64,000 nucleotides of DNA from Spirochaetota bacterium (GTDB lineage: Bacteria; Spirochaetota; Spirochaetia; Treponematales; UBA12059): positions 1 through 64,000 of the forward strand of contig JAPLSN010000030.1 of NCBI GenBank assembly GCA_026398615.1, read 5' to 3'. The translations under genes were made by a program, and so were the position numbers. The notes under the pieces are model-generated. The model ran no database searches and was not told the origin of the DNA. It was given only the letters and a program-made list of their open reading frames with translations. The stretch's first letter is position 1, and the number at the start of each line of letters is the position of its first letter. Of the stretch, positions 16,967-27,100 are shown one piece after another.

Positions 16967-18282
16967 GTGAGAAATCCGGGCGGATCGTCTCTTCGTCGGG
17001 CGGCGTCATCGTCGGCGAAGCGCGGGTTCCCGGCGACAAGTCGGTCACGCATCGCGCGCTCATCCTCGGCGCCCTGGGAGGCGGGGACAGCCGGGTTTCG
17101 GGCTGGCTCCGCTCAGGCGACACCATGGCCACGCTCGGCTGCGTGCGCGCCCTCGGCGTGGAGGTGGACGACGACGGGGCGGGGGCTCTCGTCGTCCGCG
17201 GCCGCGGGCTGCACGGCCTGCGCGAAGCGGCGTCCGCCCTGAACTGCGTCCATGCCGGTACGGCCATGCGCCTCCTGGCCGGTGTGATGGCGGGGCAAGG
17301 TTTCCCGTCCACGCTCGACGGCAGCTCCCAGCTCCGCGCGCGTCCGATGCGCCGCGTCACCGGGCCGCTTCGCGACATGGGCGCGATCGTTTCGGATGCC
17401 GACGGCCGCGCGCCCCTTGCTTTCCGCCCCTCGCGCCTGGGTGGGATCGAGCATCGCATGGACGTTGCCAGCGCGCAGGTGAAAAGCGCGATCCTGCTCG
17501 CCGGCCTCTACGCCGAGGGACAGAGCGTCGTCGTGGAGCCGGGTCCTTCCCGGGACTGCACCGAGCGCATGCTGCGCCGCATGGGCGCCGATCTCCGATC
17601 GGAAACGGGGCGCGTGACGCTCGTTCCCGGACAGCCGCTCGCCCCTTTCGACATCGCGGTCCCCGGCGATCCATCTTCCGCCGCCTTCCTCCTCGCGGCA
17701 GCCGCTCTCACGAGCGGCACGGTCCGGGTCGCGGGCATCGACGCCAGCCCGACCCGCTCCGGATTCTTGGACATCCTCGCCGCGATGGGAGCACGGATCC
17801 GGGTCTCCCCGACCGCAGGCGATTCCGGCGCCGGGGACTGCTGCGACGTCGGGCTTTCAAGCGGAGTCCTCCATGGCGTCGAGGTTGGCGGAACCCTCGT
17901 CGTGCGGAGCATCGACGAATTCCCCGCGCTCATGGTCCTCGCGACGCAGGCTGAAGGCGTGACCGAGGTGAAAGAGGCCTCCGAGCTCCGCGTCAAGGAA
18001 ACCGACCGCATCGCCGTGATGGCTTCCGAGCTGCGGAAGCTCGGGGCTGTCATCGAGGAGCGGCCCGACGGCTTCCTGGTGCGCGGTCCCCAGCGCCTGC
18101 GCGGCGCCGTCGTCGACGGGCACGACGACCATCGCGTGGCGATGTCCCTGGCTTTGGCGGGCCTCGTCGCGGACGGGGAGACGGTCGTCGGGGACGCCGC
18201 CTGCGCCGACGATTCCTTCCCGGGCTTCGTCCAGACCCTCGCGTCGCTCGGAGCCAGGATCGCGAGGCTCGCCGATGCCTGA
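16963..18282 (+). CDS. aroA: 3-phosphoshikimate 1-carboxyvinyltransferase (EPSP synthase)
   Basis: EPSP synthase transfers the enolpyruvyl group of PEP to shikimate 3-phosphate. The 439-residue protein has the conserved N-terminal VPGDKSVTHRALIL, then a glycine motif CVHAGTAMRLLAG, in which the usual NAGTA reads HAGTA. The middle has ARPMRRVTGPLRDMGA and the C-terminal half LRVKETDRIAVMASEL and DGHDDHRVAMSLAL. All catalytic Lys, Arg, Asp and Glu blocks are present. The N94-like to His change is worth noting because this loop contacts PEP. The gene is linked by four-base overlap to tyrA and by eight-base overlap to aroK. Confidence 0.93.
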   Translation: MSEKSGRIVSSSGGVIVGEARVPGDKSVTHRALILGALGGGDSRVSGWLRSGDTMATLGCVRALGVEVDDDGAGALVVRGRGLHGLREAASALNCVHAGTAMRLLAGVMAGQGFPSTLDGSSQLRARPMRRVTGPLRDMGAIVSDADGRAPLAFRPSRLGGIEHRMDVASAQVKSAILLAGLYAEGQSVVVEPGPSRDCTERMLRRMGADLRSETGRVTLVPGQPLAPFDIAVPGDPSSAAFLLAAAALTSGTVRVAGIDASPTRSGFLDILAAMGARIRVSPTAGDSGAGDCCDVGLSSGVLHGVEVGGTLVVRSIDEFPALMVLATQAEGVTEVKEASELRVKETDRIAVMASELRKLGAVIEERPDGFLVRGPQRLRGAVVDGHDDHRVAMSLALAGLVADGETVVGDAACADDSFPGFVQTLASLGARIARLADA

Positions 18283-18793
18283 CGGGCGCGAACGGACGAT
18301 CGTCCTGGGCGGCTTCATGGGGACCGGCAAGACCACGGTCGGCCGCATCGTGGCGGACAGGCTCGGGAGGAAGTTCGTCGACGCGGACCTGGAGATCCAG
18401 GCTGCAGAGGGCCTGGACGCGGCGGCCATCTTCCGCGAACGGGGCGAAGCCGCCTTCCGGTCCGCCGAGGCGCGGGTATGCCGGGAGCTCGCGGGCAGAT
18501 CCGGCCTCGTCGTCGCGACGGGTGGCGGCGCGTTGCTCGATCCCGAAACGCTCGCGCGTTTCGCCGAAAGCTGCCTCGTGATCCGGCTCGACTGCGACCC
18601 GGACGGGATATCGAGGCGCATCGGCGGCGACGCCTCGCGGCCGCTTCTGGCGTCCGGCCCGGACGCGGTGCCGCGGCTCCTCGCCGGGCGCGAGGCCGCG
18701 TACGCGCGGATGGATCTGTCGGTGGACACGACGCGCCTGAGTCCCGAGGAAGCGGCCGAGGAGGTCATCCGATTATGGAACCAAGGATACTGA
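18275..18793 (+). CDS. aroK: Shikimate kinase
   Basis: The 172-residue protein phosphorylates shikimate at the 3-hydroxyl using ATP. A P-loop GGFMGTGKTTVGRIVA opens the protein, followed by FVDADLEIQ (Asp pair that binds shikimate), FRERGEAAFRSAE and the VVATGGGALLD loop. A LID Arg (RPLL) and the C-terminal YARMDLSVDT complete the fold. The length is typical. It overlaps aroA at its start and aroB by 19 bases at its end, so it is embedded in the operon and likely coupled in translation. Confidence 0.93.
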   Translation: MPDGRERTIVLGGFMGTGKTTVGRIVADRLGRKFVDADLEIQAAEGLDAAAIFRERGEAAFRSAEARVCRELAGRSGLVVATGGGALLDPETLARFAESCLVIRLDCDPDGISRRIGGDASRPLLASGPDAVPRLLAGREAAYARMDLSVDTTRLSPEEAAEEVIRLWNQGY

Positions 18794-19839
18794 ACGTACC
18801 GGGCGCCGGAGGCGGGTACCCGGTGATCATCGGGGAGGGTCTCCTCGGCGGCGAGCTGGTCCGCCGCGTCCGTGAACGCGGCGCGCGTTCGGCCTGCGTC
18901 GTCACGAACGCCACGGTCGCGCCCCTCTATGGCGAACCGCTGGCCGCAGCGCTTCCCGGCGGCTTCCTCGCGGTCCTGCCCGACGGCGAGGAACACAAGG
19001 GGATCGAGTCGGTCCGCGCCGTCTGGGACGTTCTCGTCGCCGGAGGCGCCGACCGCGGGACGTTGATCGTGGCCCTCGGCGGCGGGGTCGTCGGCGACAC
19101 CGCCGGCTTCGCCGCCGCGACCTTCATGCGCGGGCTTCCCCTTATCCATGCACCTACGACCCTGCTGGCGATGCTGGATTCCAGCATCGGGGGGAAGACG
19201 GGCGTCAACCTCCCTGCGGGCAAGAACCTCGTGGGCGCGTTCAAGGACCCCGAAGCGGTCATCGCCGACCTTTCGACGCTCGGGACCCTGCCGGAGGTCG
19301 AACGCCGTTGCGGGCTCGCCGAAGCCATCAAGTCCGCCCTCGTCGGGGACGCCGTCCTGTTCGGGCGCCTCCTGTCAGGCGAAGCCATCCCCGCGGCAGG
19401 ACTCGTCGTCGCCGCGGCCGCCGTGAAGGTACGCCTCGTGGGGGAGGATCGGCTCGAGCACGGTTCCAGGGCGTTCCTCAACCTCGGCCATACCTTCGGC
19501 CACGCGATCGAAGCCTTGAGCGGTTTTTCCGCCAGACACGGCGAGGCCGTGGCCGTCGGGCTCGTCGCCGCGGCCAGGCTTTCCGCGCGGCTCGGGCTCT
19601 GTCCCCCGCGGCTTCCGATCGACGTTGAACGGGCGGTGGCCGGCGCCGGCCTGCCCGTCGGGACCGGAAACCTGGCTTCCGGGGCGATCCTCGACGCGAT
19701 GGGAACCGACAAGAAGTGCAGGGGCGGGGAACTTCCGTTCGTCCTCCTCGAAGACGCGGGCAAGCCCGTGCTGGTACGCGGCGTTCCCCGATCGGACCTT
19801 GCCGCCGTCCTCGACGGGATGGGGGAACGCGGGGCGTGA
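18775..19839 (+). CDS. aroB: 3-dehydroquinate synthase
   Basis: AroB converts DAHP to 3-dehydroquinate with NAD+ and a divalent metal. The 354-residue protein carries the family blocks ALGGGVVGDTAGFAAATFMR, PTTLLAMLDSSIGGKTGVN and GAFKDPEAVIADL. The metal-ligand sites are CGLAEAIKS (Glu), NLGHTFGHAIEA (His) and RHGEAVAVG (His). The start at 18775 lies inside aroK; the open frame continues further upstream but similarity begins with MEPRILNVPG. It is the last gene of the operon and converges on aroC. No obvious intrinsic terminator separates the two. Confidence 0.93.
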   Translation: MEPRILNVPGAGGGYPVIIGEGLLGGELVRRVRERGARSACVVTNATVAPLYGEPLAAALPGGFLAVLPDGEEHKGIESVRAVWDVLVAGGADRGTLIVALGGGVVGDTAGFAAATFMRGLPLIHAPTTLLAMLDSSIGGKTGVNLPAGKNLVGAFKDPEAVIADLSTLGTLPEVERRCGLAEAIKSALVGDAVLFGRLLSGEAIPAAGLVVAAAAVKVRLVGEDRLEHGSRAFLNLGHTFGHAIEALSGFSARHGEAVAVGLVAAARLSARLGLCPPRLPIDVERAVAGAGLPVGTGNLASGAILDAMGTDKKCRGGELPFVLLEDAGKPVLVRGVPRSDLAAVLDGMGERGA

Positions 19840-19889
19840 TCCGGGTGCGCGGTCGGGACGAATCACCGCGTCGGCGGATTTCACGCGGC

Positions 19890-21008
19890 TCAGATCAGTC
19901 CGTGCCGTCGGCCAGCCCTGCCCGCGACCGCGAGGCGCGATTCCTGTGCGAAAGCGAGGTCAAGGAGCGCGATGGCGGCCATCGCTTCCACGACGGGGAC
20001 CGCCCTGATCGCGACGCAGGGATCGTGGCGCCCCCGGGATTCGAGGGTCATCGGTCCGCCGTCCCAGCCCGCGGTCTCCTGCGGTCGCCCGATCGTCGGC
20101 GTCGGCTTGAAGGCGACGCGGAACCAGACCGTCTCGCCCGAGCTCACGCCGCCGAGCGAACCGCCCGCACGGTTCGTTGCCGCGCGCAGGCGGCCGTCCT
20201 GCGCGACGAACGCGTCGTTGTGGGCGGAGCCGCGCATCCGACTCGCGGCGAATCCCGAACCCAGCTCGAAGCCGCGGACGGCGGGTATGGACAGCATGGC
20301 GTGCGCGAGCAGGGCGTCCAGCTTCCCGAATACCGGCTCCCCCCAGCCCGCCGGTACGCATCGGCATGCGCAGGAGACGATGCCGCCGACGGAATCCTTG
20401 TCCGCTTTCGCAGCCTCGATCGCCGCCACCATCAGCGCCGAGGCGGCGGGGTCGGGGCACCGGCACGGGGATCGGTCCACGAGCTCACGGGTCAGGGTGT
20501 CCATGTCGGATCCGGGCGCGTCCACGTTTTCGATCGACGACACCCATGCGACGATCTCGATCCCCCAAGCCAGGCGGAGCACCTTTCCCGCCACAGCGCC
20601 CGCGGCGACGCGGCCAAGGGTTTCGCGCGCGCTCGAACGCCCGCCGCCGCCCGCGGAGAGCAGACCGTATTTCTCCCGGTATGGAAAATCCGCATGGGAC
20701 GGCCTGGGCCCGCCCGCCGCGGCGGCATAGTCGGCGGGTTTCGCGTCGGCATTGCGGACCAGGAGCGCGATCGGTGACCCGAGGGTAATCCCGTTTTCGG
20801 TTCCCGAAAGGATTTCGACGCGGTCGCTTTCGCTCCGCGTCGTGACGAGCGGGCCGGTCCCGGGCCGTCGCCGGTCGAGCTGGCCCTGGATATCGGCTTC
20901 GTCCAGCTCCATGCCCGGCGGGCAGCCGTCGATCACGGCCCCGATCCCGGCGCCGTGCGATTCCCCGAACGTGGTGACGCGGAAATGTTCCCCGAACGTG
21001 CTCGACAT
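19890..21008 (-). CDS. aroC: Chorismate synthase
   Basis: The enzyme removes phosphate from EPSP to form chorismate with reduced FMN. The 372-residue protein shows the signatures in order: GESHGAGIGAVIDGCPPG near the N-terminus, DRRRPGTGPLVTTRSESD, GGGRSSARETLGRVAAGA (the SARETA-type motif), and GRHDPCVAIRAVPVVEAM at the C-terminus. The ATG at 21008 is at the expected family start. It is transcribed toward aroB from its own promoter region, so the chorismate step is outside the attenuated operon although next to it. With aroF, B, K and A it leaves aroD/aroQ and aroE to be encoded elsewhere. Confidence 0.94.
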   Translation of the reverse strand: MSSTFGEHFRVTTFGESHGAGIGAVIDGCPPGMELDEADIQGQLDRRRPGTGPLVTTRSESDRVEILSGTENGITLGSPIALLVRNADAKPADYAAAAGGPRPSHADFPYREKYGLLSAGGGGRSSARETLGRVAAGAVAGKVLRLAWGIEIVAWVSSIENVDAPGSDMDTLTRELVDRSPCRCPDPAASALMVAAIEAAKADKDSVGGIVSCACRCVPAGWGEPVFGKLDALLAHAMLSIPAVRGFELGSGFAASRMRGSAHNDAFVAQDGRLRAATNRAGGSLGGVSSGETVWFRVAFKPTPTIGRPQETAGWDGGPMTLESRGRHDPCVAIRAVPVVEAMAAIALLDLAFAQESRLAVAGRAGRRHGLI

Positions 21009-21474
21009 GCGCTACCGCCTTTCTTCGGATGACATCTTCCGGCCGAAACGCCCGGACGGTCAAGACGTCGAAAGGCGCCGCACCGAGACGTGCCTGGCCG
21101 GCCGCTTTTCCCGCGGGACGGCGTATCTGCATGAAGTAATCGAATATTCGCACAAAGGGTATTGACTAACACCCTGCTTGTCGAAAGAATGACATGATCA
21201 TATCGAGAGGGCGCCTTAGGGTTCCTCGCCATGCCGACGCGCATCGATGCACCCGATCGGCGCGCGTCGGAACGGCGGTACGAAGCGGAGCGGTCGACAG
21301 GGGACCGGCCTCCGCGGACCGAGCGGCGCCGGCGGCACGAAGCGCGTTGGCTGACGCCAGCGGGCGCCGCGACACCCACCGGATAAAAGCCGGAGGAAGG
21401 AGTCTCGACGACGACGGGGCTCCTTGCGAATTTCAAACGACCATGCGGGAGCTTCCGGACATGCGGAGGTATCC
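21009..21474. other. Intergenic region with a candidate promoter for the ABC exporter
   Basis: On the plus strand, TTGACT (21162-21167), 17 bases and AAGAAT (21185-21190) form a plausible promoter. This would give an untranslated leader of about 280 bases before the ABC gene at 21475. The leader is very GC-rich and has short repeats and inverted repeats such as AAGGAG/CTCCTT (about 21396-21424), but I recognise no known riboswitch. No gene is supported in it. Confidence 0.4.
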
Positions 21475-22566
21475 ATGCCCGTCATCGAAGTCGACCGACT
21501 CTCCAAGACCTTCCGTTCCCGCGTGAAACCCCGGGGGTTCGTCGCGGGCATCAGAGCGGTCGCGAAGCCCGAGACGAGGATCGTCGACGCGGTCCGGGCC
21601 GTCTCGTTCTCGGTCGAGGAAGCCGAAGCCGTGGCCTTCCTCGGACCCAACGGCGCCGGCAAGTCCACGACCATCAAGATGCTCACCGGCATACTTTCGC
21701 CCAGCTCGGGCTCCGCCCGCGTCCTGGGGCTCGACCCGTCGAAGCGGGGCGGCCGCGAGCGGAATGCCCTGGCCAGGAGCATCGGCGCCGTTTTCGGGCA
21801 GAAGAGCCAGCTCTGGTTCCACCTGCCGCCTGCGGACAGCTTCAGGCTCCTCGGGGCGGTCTACGAAATCGACAGGAAGGCTCTCGCCGCACGTTCCGGG
21901 GAACTCGTGGAACGCTTCGGCATGGCGGAGCTCATGGACGTGCCCGTGCGCAGGCTTTCGCTCGGGCAGCGCATCCGCTGCGAGATAGCGGCGAGCCTCC
22001 TGCATTCACCCCGGGTACTCTTCCTCGACGAGCCGACCATCGGCCTCGACGTGGTCGTGAAGCGGGAGATACGCCTCCTCCTCGAGGAGCTCGTCAAACG
22101 CGACCGCGTCACCATCTTCCTCACGAGCCACGACATCGGCGACATCGAGAAGATCTGCAAGCGGGCCATCATCATCCACCACGGCGAAGTCGTGGTCGAC
22201 GAGTCCATGAAGGACCTGAAGCACCGCGCCCTCGCGAAGAAGTACGTCGGCGTCAAGTACGCCCACCCGGTCGACATCGACCTGCCGGGCCTGAGCCCAG
22301 TCAAGCGCACGGAAGACGCCGCGCGATTCGAAGTGGACACGCGAAGGCACCGACTGCCCGAACTCATCGCCGCCCTCGCCGCCCGGGGCGAGCTCCTGGA
22401 CCTCACCGTGGAGGACGAACCCCTCGAGAACATCATCGCCGAGATCTTCGGGAGCCGCAGCGCCGCCGAAGCTTCGGCCGTCACCGCGGCAGCGCGGGAT
22501 GCCCGGGTGGAAGAAGAGGACGCGCCCGTGGCCGGAACGGACGCCGACGGGCGGGGCGAGCCATGA
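21475..22566 (+). CDS. ABC-2 exporter ATPase (COG4586-type)
   Basis: The 363-residue ATPase has Walker A LGPNGAGKSTTIKMLTG, a Q-loop region (FGQKSQLWFHLP), signature RRLSLGQRIRCEIAA, Walker B RVLFLDEPTIGLD and switch His in LTSHDIGDIEKI. The N-terminus has an extra segment between the first strand and Walker A (RSRVKPRGFVAGIRAV), a feature of the COG4586 group. The last 90 residues form an accessory domain. It powers the two membrane proteins that follow. The start at 21475 is backed by GGAGG. The substrate of this transporter class is not known to me; relatives are often called daunorubicin-like but without evidence. Confidence 0.9.
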   Translation: MPVIEVDRLSKTFRSRVKPRGFVAGIRAVAKPETRIVDAVRAVSFSVEEAEAVAFLGPNGAGKSTTIKMLTGILSPSSGSARVLGLDPSKRGGRERNALARSIGAVFGQKSQLWFHLPPADSFRLLGAVYEIDRKALAARSGELVERFGMAELMDVPVRRLSLGQRIRCEIAASLLHSPRVLFLDEPTIGLDVVVKREIRLLLEELVKRDRVTIFLTSHDIGDIEKICKRAIIIHHGEVVVDESMKDLKHRALAKKYVGVKYAHPVDIDLPGLSPVKRTEDAARFEVDTRRHRLPELIAALAARGELLDLTVEDEPLENIIAEIFGSRSAAEASAVTAAARDARVEEEDAPVAGTDADGRGEP

Positions 22567-23366
22567 GCCGCGCCGCCGCCGTCGTGCGGAAGTATGCGAC
22601 GACATCCGCCGTGAGCCTCCGCAACAGGACCGCGTACTTTTCCAACTACTTCGGGAGCCTCGTGACCTACGGTCTGTTCGTTTTCGTGTTTTCGCGCGTG
22701 TGGACCGCGGCCTTCGCGGGCAAGGCCGTCATCGCGGGCTACACGAGGGAAGCGGCCATCTGGTACTTCATCGTCGCCGAGCTCGCCGCCTTCGGCTTCG
22801 GGCGCTTCTACTGGGGGCTTTCGCGCGACATGAAGTCCGGACAGGTGGCCTACCTCCTCATCCGGCCCTACGGCTTCGTGGCCTACCATTTCTTCGAGCG
22901 GATGGGACCCGCGTTGGTCGACACCATCGTCCTCGCCGCGGAAGGGTTCGCACTGGGGACGCTGTTCGCCGGACCGCCGCCCGTGGCGAATTCCCTCGCG
23001 GCGATCGCCGTCGTCGCCTCGCTCCTCCTGGCCGGGAGCCTGCAGTACTTCCTCCAGATGACCATCGCGATGACCGCGTTCTGGCTGGAGGAAAACGCCG
23101 CCTTCTTCTGGATCTACCAGAAGCTGTCGCTCGTCGTGGGAACCCTCGTGCCGCTCGAGTTCCTGCCGGACACGGCGCGCAAGGTCGCGTCGTGGACGCC
23201 ATTCGCGTACCTGGCATACCCACCGGCGCGCATTTTCGTCGCGTGGGACCCACGCGACGCCGCGTCGCTTCTCCTGTCGCAGGCCGCCTGGGTCCTCGGC
23301 GCCGCCCTGCTCGCCAAGGCCGTGTTCCTGCTCGGCTCGCGCAGCGTCTCGGTGAACGGAGGCTGA
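22563..23366 (+). CDS. ABC-2 exporter permease (COG4587-type)
   Basis: The 267-residue membrane protein has about six hydrophobic segments, with a charged N-terminus (RKYATTSAVSLRNRTAYFSN). It shows the ABC-2 pattern of a long loop after the second helix and a final pair of helices (LLSQAAWVLGAALLAKAVF). It overlaps the ATPase gene by four bases. It pairs with the next gene to form a heterodimeric pore, as in the COG4587/COG3694 arrangement. Nothing in the sequence tells the substrate. Confidence 0.85.
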   Translation: MSRAAAVVRKYATTSAVSLRNRTAYFSNYFGSLVTYGLFVFVFSRVWTAAFAGKAVIAGYTREAAIWYFIVAELAAFGFGRFYWGLSRDMKSGQVAYLLIRPYGFVAYHFFERMGPALVDTIVLAAEGFALGTLFAGPPPVANSLAAIAVVASLLLAGSLQYFLQMTIAMTAFWLEENAAFFWIYQKLSLVVGTLVPLEFLPDTARKVASWTPFAYLAYPPARIFVAWDPRDAASLLLSQAAWVLGAALLAKAVFLLGSRSVSVNGG

Positions 23367-23370
23367 AAGC

Positions 23371-24165
23371 ATGAAGACGTTGAAAGCCTACCTGCGCTTC
23401 CTCGCCGCCGCCTTCGCGGTCAACGTGAAGTCGGTCGTCGAGTACCGCGCCAACTTCCTGGCGCAGACCTTCGGCATGATGCTCAACAACGCGGCCTTCG
23501 CCGTCTTCTGGAAGGTGCTGCTCGACCGCACCGGGGGCCTGGGCGGCTACGGATTCGCGGACGTGATGTTCGTGTGGGCCATCGTGTCCACGTCCTTCGG
23601 CCTGGCGCACGTCGTCTTCGGCAACGTGCGCGGCCTCTCGGAAATCATCCGCGAAGGCGATCTCGACGCATACCTGCTCCAGCCCAAGGACGTCTGGCTC
23701 AACGTGCTCGCGTCGCGCACCGAGCCCTCCGCCTGGGGCGATTTCGCGTACGGTTTCGTCGTGCTCGCGTTCCTGCCGGGCATCTCGCCGGAGCGGGTCG
23801 CGCTCTTCTGCATCCTCGCCCTCGCGGCCGCCGCCGTCTTCACCGCCTGCTTCGCGCTCATGGAAAGCCTCGCGTTCTTCATGGGCGACTCGACGGCCCT
23901 TTCAGGCGCGCTCACCGAGTTCCTGCTGTCGTTTTCCCTCTATCCGGAGACCGTCTTCGATCCCGGCATGCGCTGGATCTTCTACACGATCGTGCCCTCG
24001 GGTTTCATCGCCTTCGTGCCCCTGGCAGCGTTCCGGTCCCTCGACTGGCGCCTCGTGCCGATCGCGATCGGAGCTGCCGCCGCCTACGTCGCACTGAGCC
24101 GCGCCGTGTTCAACGCGGGCCTCAGACGCTACGAGTCGGGCAACAAGATCGGGACGAAAGTGTAG
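23371..24165 (+). CDS. ABC-2 exporter permease (COG3694-type)
   Basis: The 264-residue membrane protein begins MKTLKAYLRFLAAAFAVNVK and has a conserved RANFLAQTFGMMLNN segment, followed by six hydrophobic helices with GNVRGLSEIIREGDLDAYLL in the cytoplasmic loop. The latter is typical of ABC-2 permeases of this group. It begins four bases after the previous permease, completing the three-gene exporter. A short gap with AGGAG leads to the CHAT gene, which may be on the same transcript. Confidence 0.85.
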   Translation: MKTLKAYLRFLAAAFAVNVKSVVEYRANFLAQTFGMMLNNAAFAVFWKVLLDRTGGLGGYGFADVMFVWAIVSTSFGLAHVVFGNVRGLSEIIREGDLDAYLLQPKDVWLNVLASRTEPSAWGDFAYGFVVLAFLPGISPERVALFCILALAAAAVFTACFALMESLAFFMGDSTALSGALTEFLLSFSLYPETVFDPGMRWIFYTIVPSGFIAFVPLAAFRSLDWRLVPIAIGAAAAYVALSRAVFNAGLRRYESGNKIGTKV

Positions 24166-24177
24166 GAGCGCGAACGC

Positions 24178-27100
24178 ATGCGGGCTTCCCTTGTCGTCCT
24201 TGCGACCATCCTCACCCTCGCGCCCCTGGCCGCCCAGACGGGGAGGGACGCTTCGGTCATCGTGCTGGAGATCCTGCCGGGCACGCCGGCCGCCGGCGCG
24301 GGCTTGAGGAAGTACGACATCGTCGTCCGCGTGAACGGGAAAGCCTTCGCTTCGGAAATCGAATTCAAGGCCGCGGTCGCGCTTGACGGACCCTATACGC
24401 TCGCGCTCTCGAGGGCAGGCTTCACGGCGAGCGTGCGGATGACGAAACGGAACGGCCCGCTCGGGTTCAGGTACTACACCCTCGACCCGGACAGCGAGGA
24501 CTTCGAAATGGCACCGGTCGTTCTCGCCTCAGCGGAGCCCGACGCGGCTGTGCGCGCCATGCTGTACCGCCAATTCCGCCGCACTATCACCGAAACCTGG
24601 CTTCTCGACAAGCTGAACGGTATTCGCTACGCGGACTACGGGGATCGTCCCGACCTCAACCTCCTCATGGTGGATATCCTGGCCGAGATGGCCGCATTTG
24701 CCCGGAGTGCCCGGGCCGCGGCGTTCGCCCTCCTCGTCAAGTCGGAAGCCCTCATCGACGGCATGGGCGACAGCTCCGCGGCCGAGGGGACATACCGGGC
24801 GGCACGCGATGCCTGCCTCGCCATCGATGAACGGGCATGGGCGGCGGAAGCCCTGATCGGGCTATCCTATACCGCCGACGAGCGAAGCGATTATGCGGCC
24901 TCGCGCTCCCGTGCCGAGGAAGCCCTCGATCTCTTCCGCGGGCTCGGGGACCGCGCGGGAACGGCCTCCAGCCTCCGCCGACTCTGCGAAATCGCCTTGA
25001 GGACGCGCGATTTCGCCCGGGCCCGGGCGCTTGCCGAGGAAGCCCTCGCGAAGTACACGGAACTCGGTTACGACAGTCACCGTGCCCTGCTCATCGGCAT
25101 CCTCGGCGATATCGCCCTCATCGAGCACGATTATGGCGAAGCCCGTCGGCGCTACGAGGAAGCCCTCCGCGCCTATGTCCGGGCCGGAAGCGGCGCGGAA
25201 TACGAAGCTTCCTGCAACGAATCTCTCGGGGATGTGGCGCTGAGCGAGGGGCGGCTCGAGGAAGCCCGCGCCCGTTTCGGTGAAGCCCTCGCGATTTTCA
25301 GGCGCGAGAAGGACGATTCGAACGCGCTCCACGAAGCATCCTGTACCGACGGCCTCGCGAACACGGCACTGGCCGCAGGCGAATACCCCGAGGCGGAAGC
25401 CCTGTACCTCGAAGCCGCCGGATTGTACCGGGCGTTGCGCGACTTCACCCTCGAAGCCTACGTGCTGTCCGGCGCCGGCGACGCGGCCCGGAAACAAGGA
25501 CACGATCGCGAGGCTTTCGAACGCTACGAGGAAGCATTGGCCATCGCCGAACGCTGTGGGAATATCAACGCTGCCGCAAGTTTTGCCCAGACTGGCGCAT
25601 CGATCGCCTTCGAGCTCGGCGAGATTGACAAGGGAGCCGCCCTGACCGGGAAGGCCGTGGACCATGCAGTCGCCCTCCGGGGCATGGCGGGGTTCTCCAC
25701 TGACCGATTTCGCTCCATGGAACGCTCCGCTTCCACCCTCAAGTTCCTGCTCCTCGATTGCGCCGACTGCAAACCCGAGCTAGCCCTCGCACTCTGGGAG
25801 CGCCTGCGCGGCAGGAGCTTCCTCGAGGGCCTGGCCGGGGCGGCCGCGCTCGAAGCCTCGGGGGTCGCCCCCGTGGACAGGGCGGCTTGGAAGGCGAAGA
25901 GCGACGCGGCCTCATCGGCCCGGGTCGTTCTTGCGGAAGCCGCGAAAGGAAGCGGCACACGGGTCGGGGACGCCGGGCTCCGCGCGCTGAAAGAGACCCA
26001 GGAAAAGGCCGAGCGCGAACTCGACGATTTCGAGGCCGAGTTGGCCGTTCGCAATCCCCGCTACGGGGATCTCGCCCGACCGTACCTCCCTTCCGTCAAC
26101 GAGGCGGCCCGGACGCTCCGTGATGGCGAAGTCGCCCTCGTGTATCTTTCATCGGTCACCGGATCCGGGTTGTTTTCCGTGACGCACTCGGGCGAAGTAC
26201 GTTTCTTCGATCTCCCTGAAGCTCTTGGCGGCACTGCCGGACTGATTGCCGCCTGGCGGGAAGCCCTCGTCGCCAAGGCCCGCGGTGAACCGTTCAAGGA
26301 GAAGCCGGACGCGATCTGGACCCGGCTGGCGCCCCTCCTGATCCCACCCTCCGGCGCGATCCCGGCCGGCACGATGCGGGTCGTCATCGTGCCCGACGGC
26401 GCCTTCGCTCTCGCGCCCTTCGAAGCCGTCGATGTCGGTGGCAAGCTCCTCGGCGACGCGTACCGGCTTTCGTATGCGCCTTCGCTGTCGGTCCTCGTGC
26501 GACTCCGCTCGCCCGCCCGGGATTGGTCGGACTTGAAGCGCCTGCCCCTCATCGCCTTCGGCGGCGCCTATTACGAAAAGCGGGGAACGGCATCCGGGAT
26601 CGACCACGAAACCCCGACGACCGACCTGGATCCTGCGGGCAGGGCGGACGCTCTGGCGGCGATCATGGACCGTGGCTACCGGGAAGGAGCATGGTCCGAC
26701 CTGCCGGGCGCCGAACTTGAAGCGAAGACGGTAATCCGTTTTTACTACCCGGATGCAAGCGACGCAGCAGCCGCGTATTTCGGCGGCATCTGGGCCAGCG
26801 AGAGCGCGGTGAAGGGTCTCGACGCAGGCTTGCGCGATCCTTCCGGCAGGGTTCTCCGCTTGCGCGATGCGCGGGTGCTGCATTTCGCCTGCCACGGCCA
26901 GGCCGTTCCCGCCTTTCCGGAGACGAGCCGCATCGTGCTCACCCAGCCCGACGCCATTCCGCCCGGCGAACTGGCGGCGTATGATGCCCTCGTCCGGGCT
27001 GCGACCGGGGACAGAGCTGATGGGGACAGAGCCGGCCGGGTGTCGGGAGCGCCGACCGGGGACAGAGCTGGCCGGACGGTGGACGACGGAGCTGGCCGGA

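Noticed and set aside
21191-21474. A coding gene in the long leader before the ABC exporter
   Set aside because: Frames open here have no ribosome binding site, start plausibly or protein-like composition.
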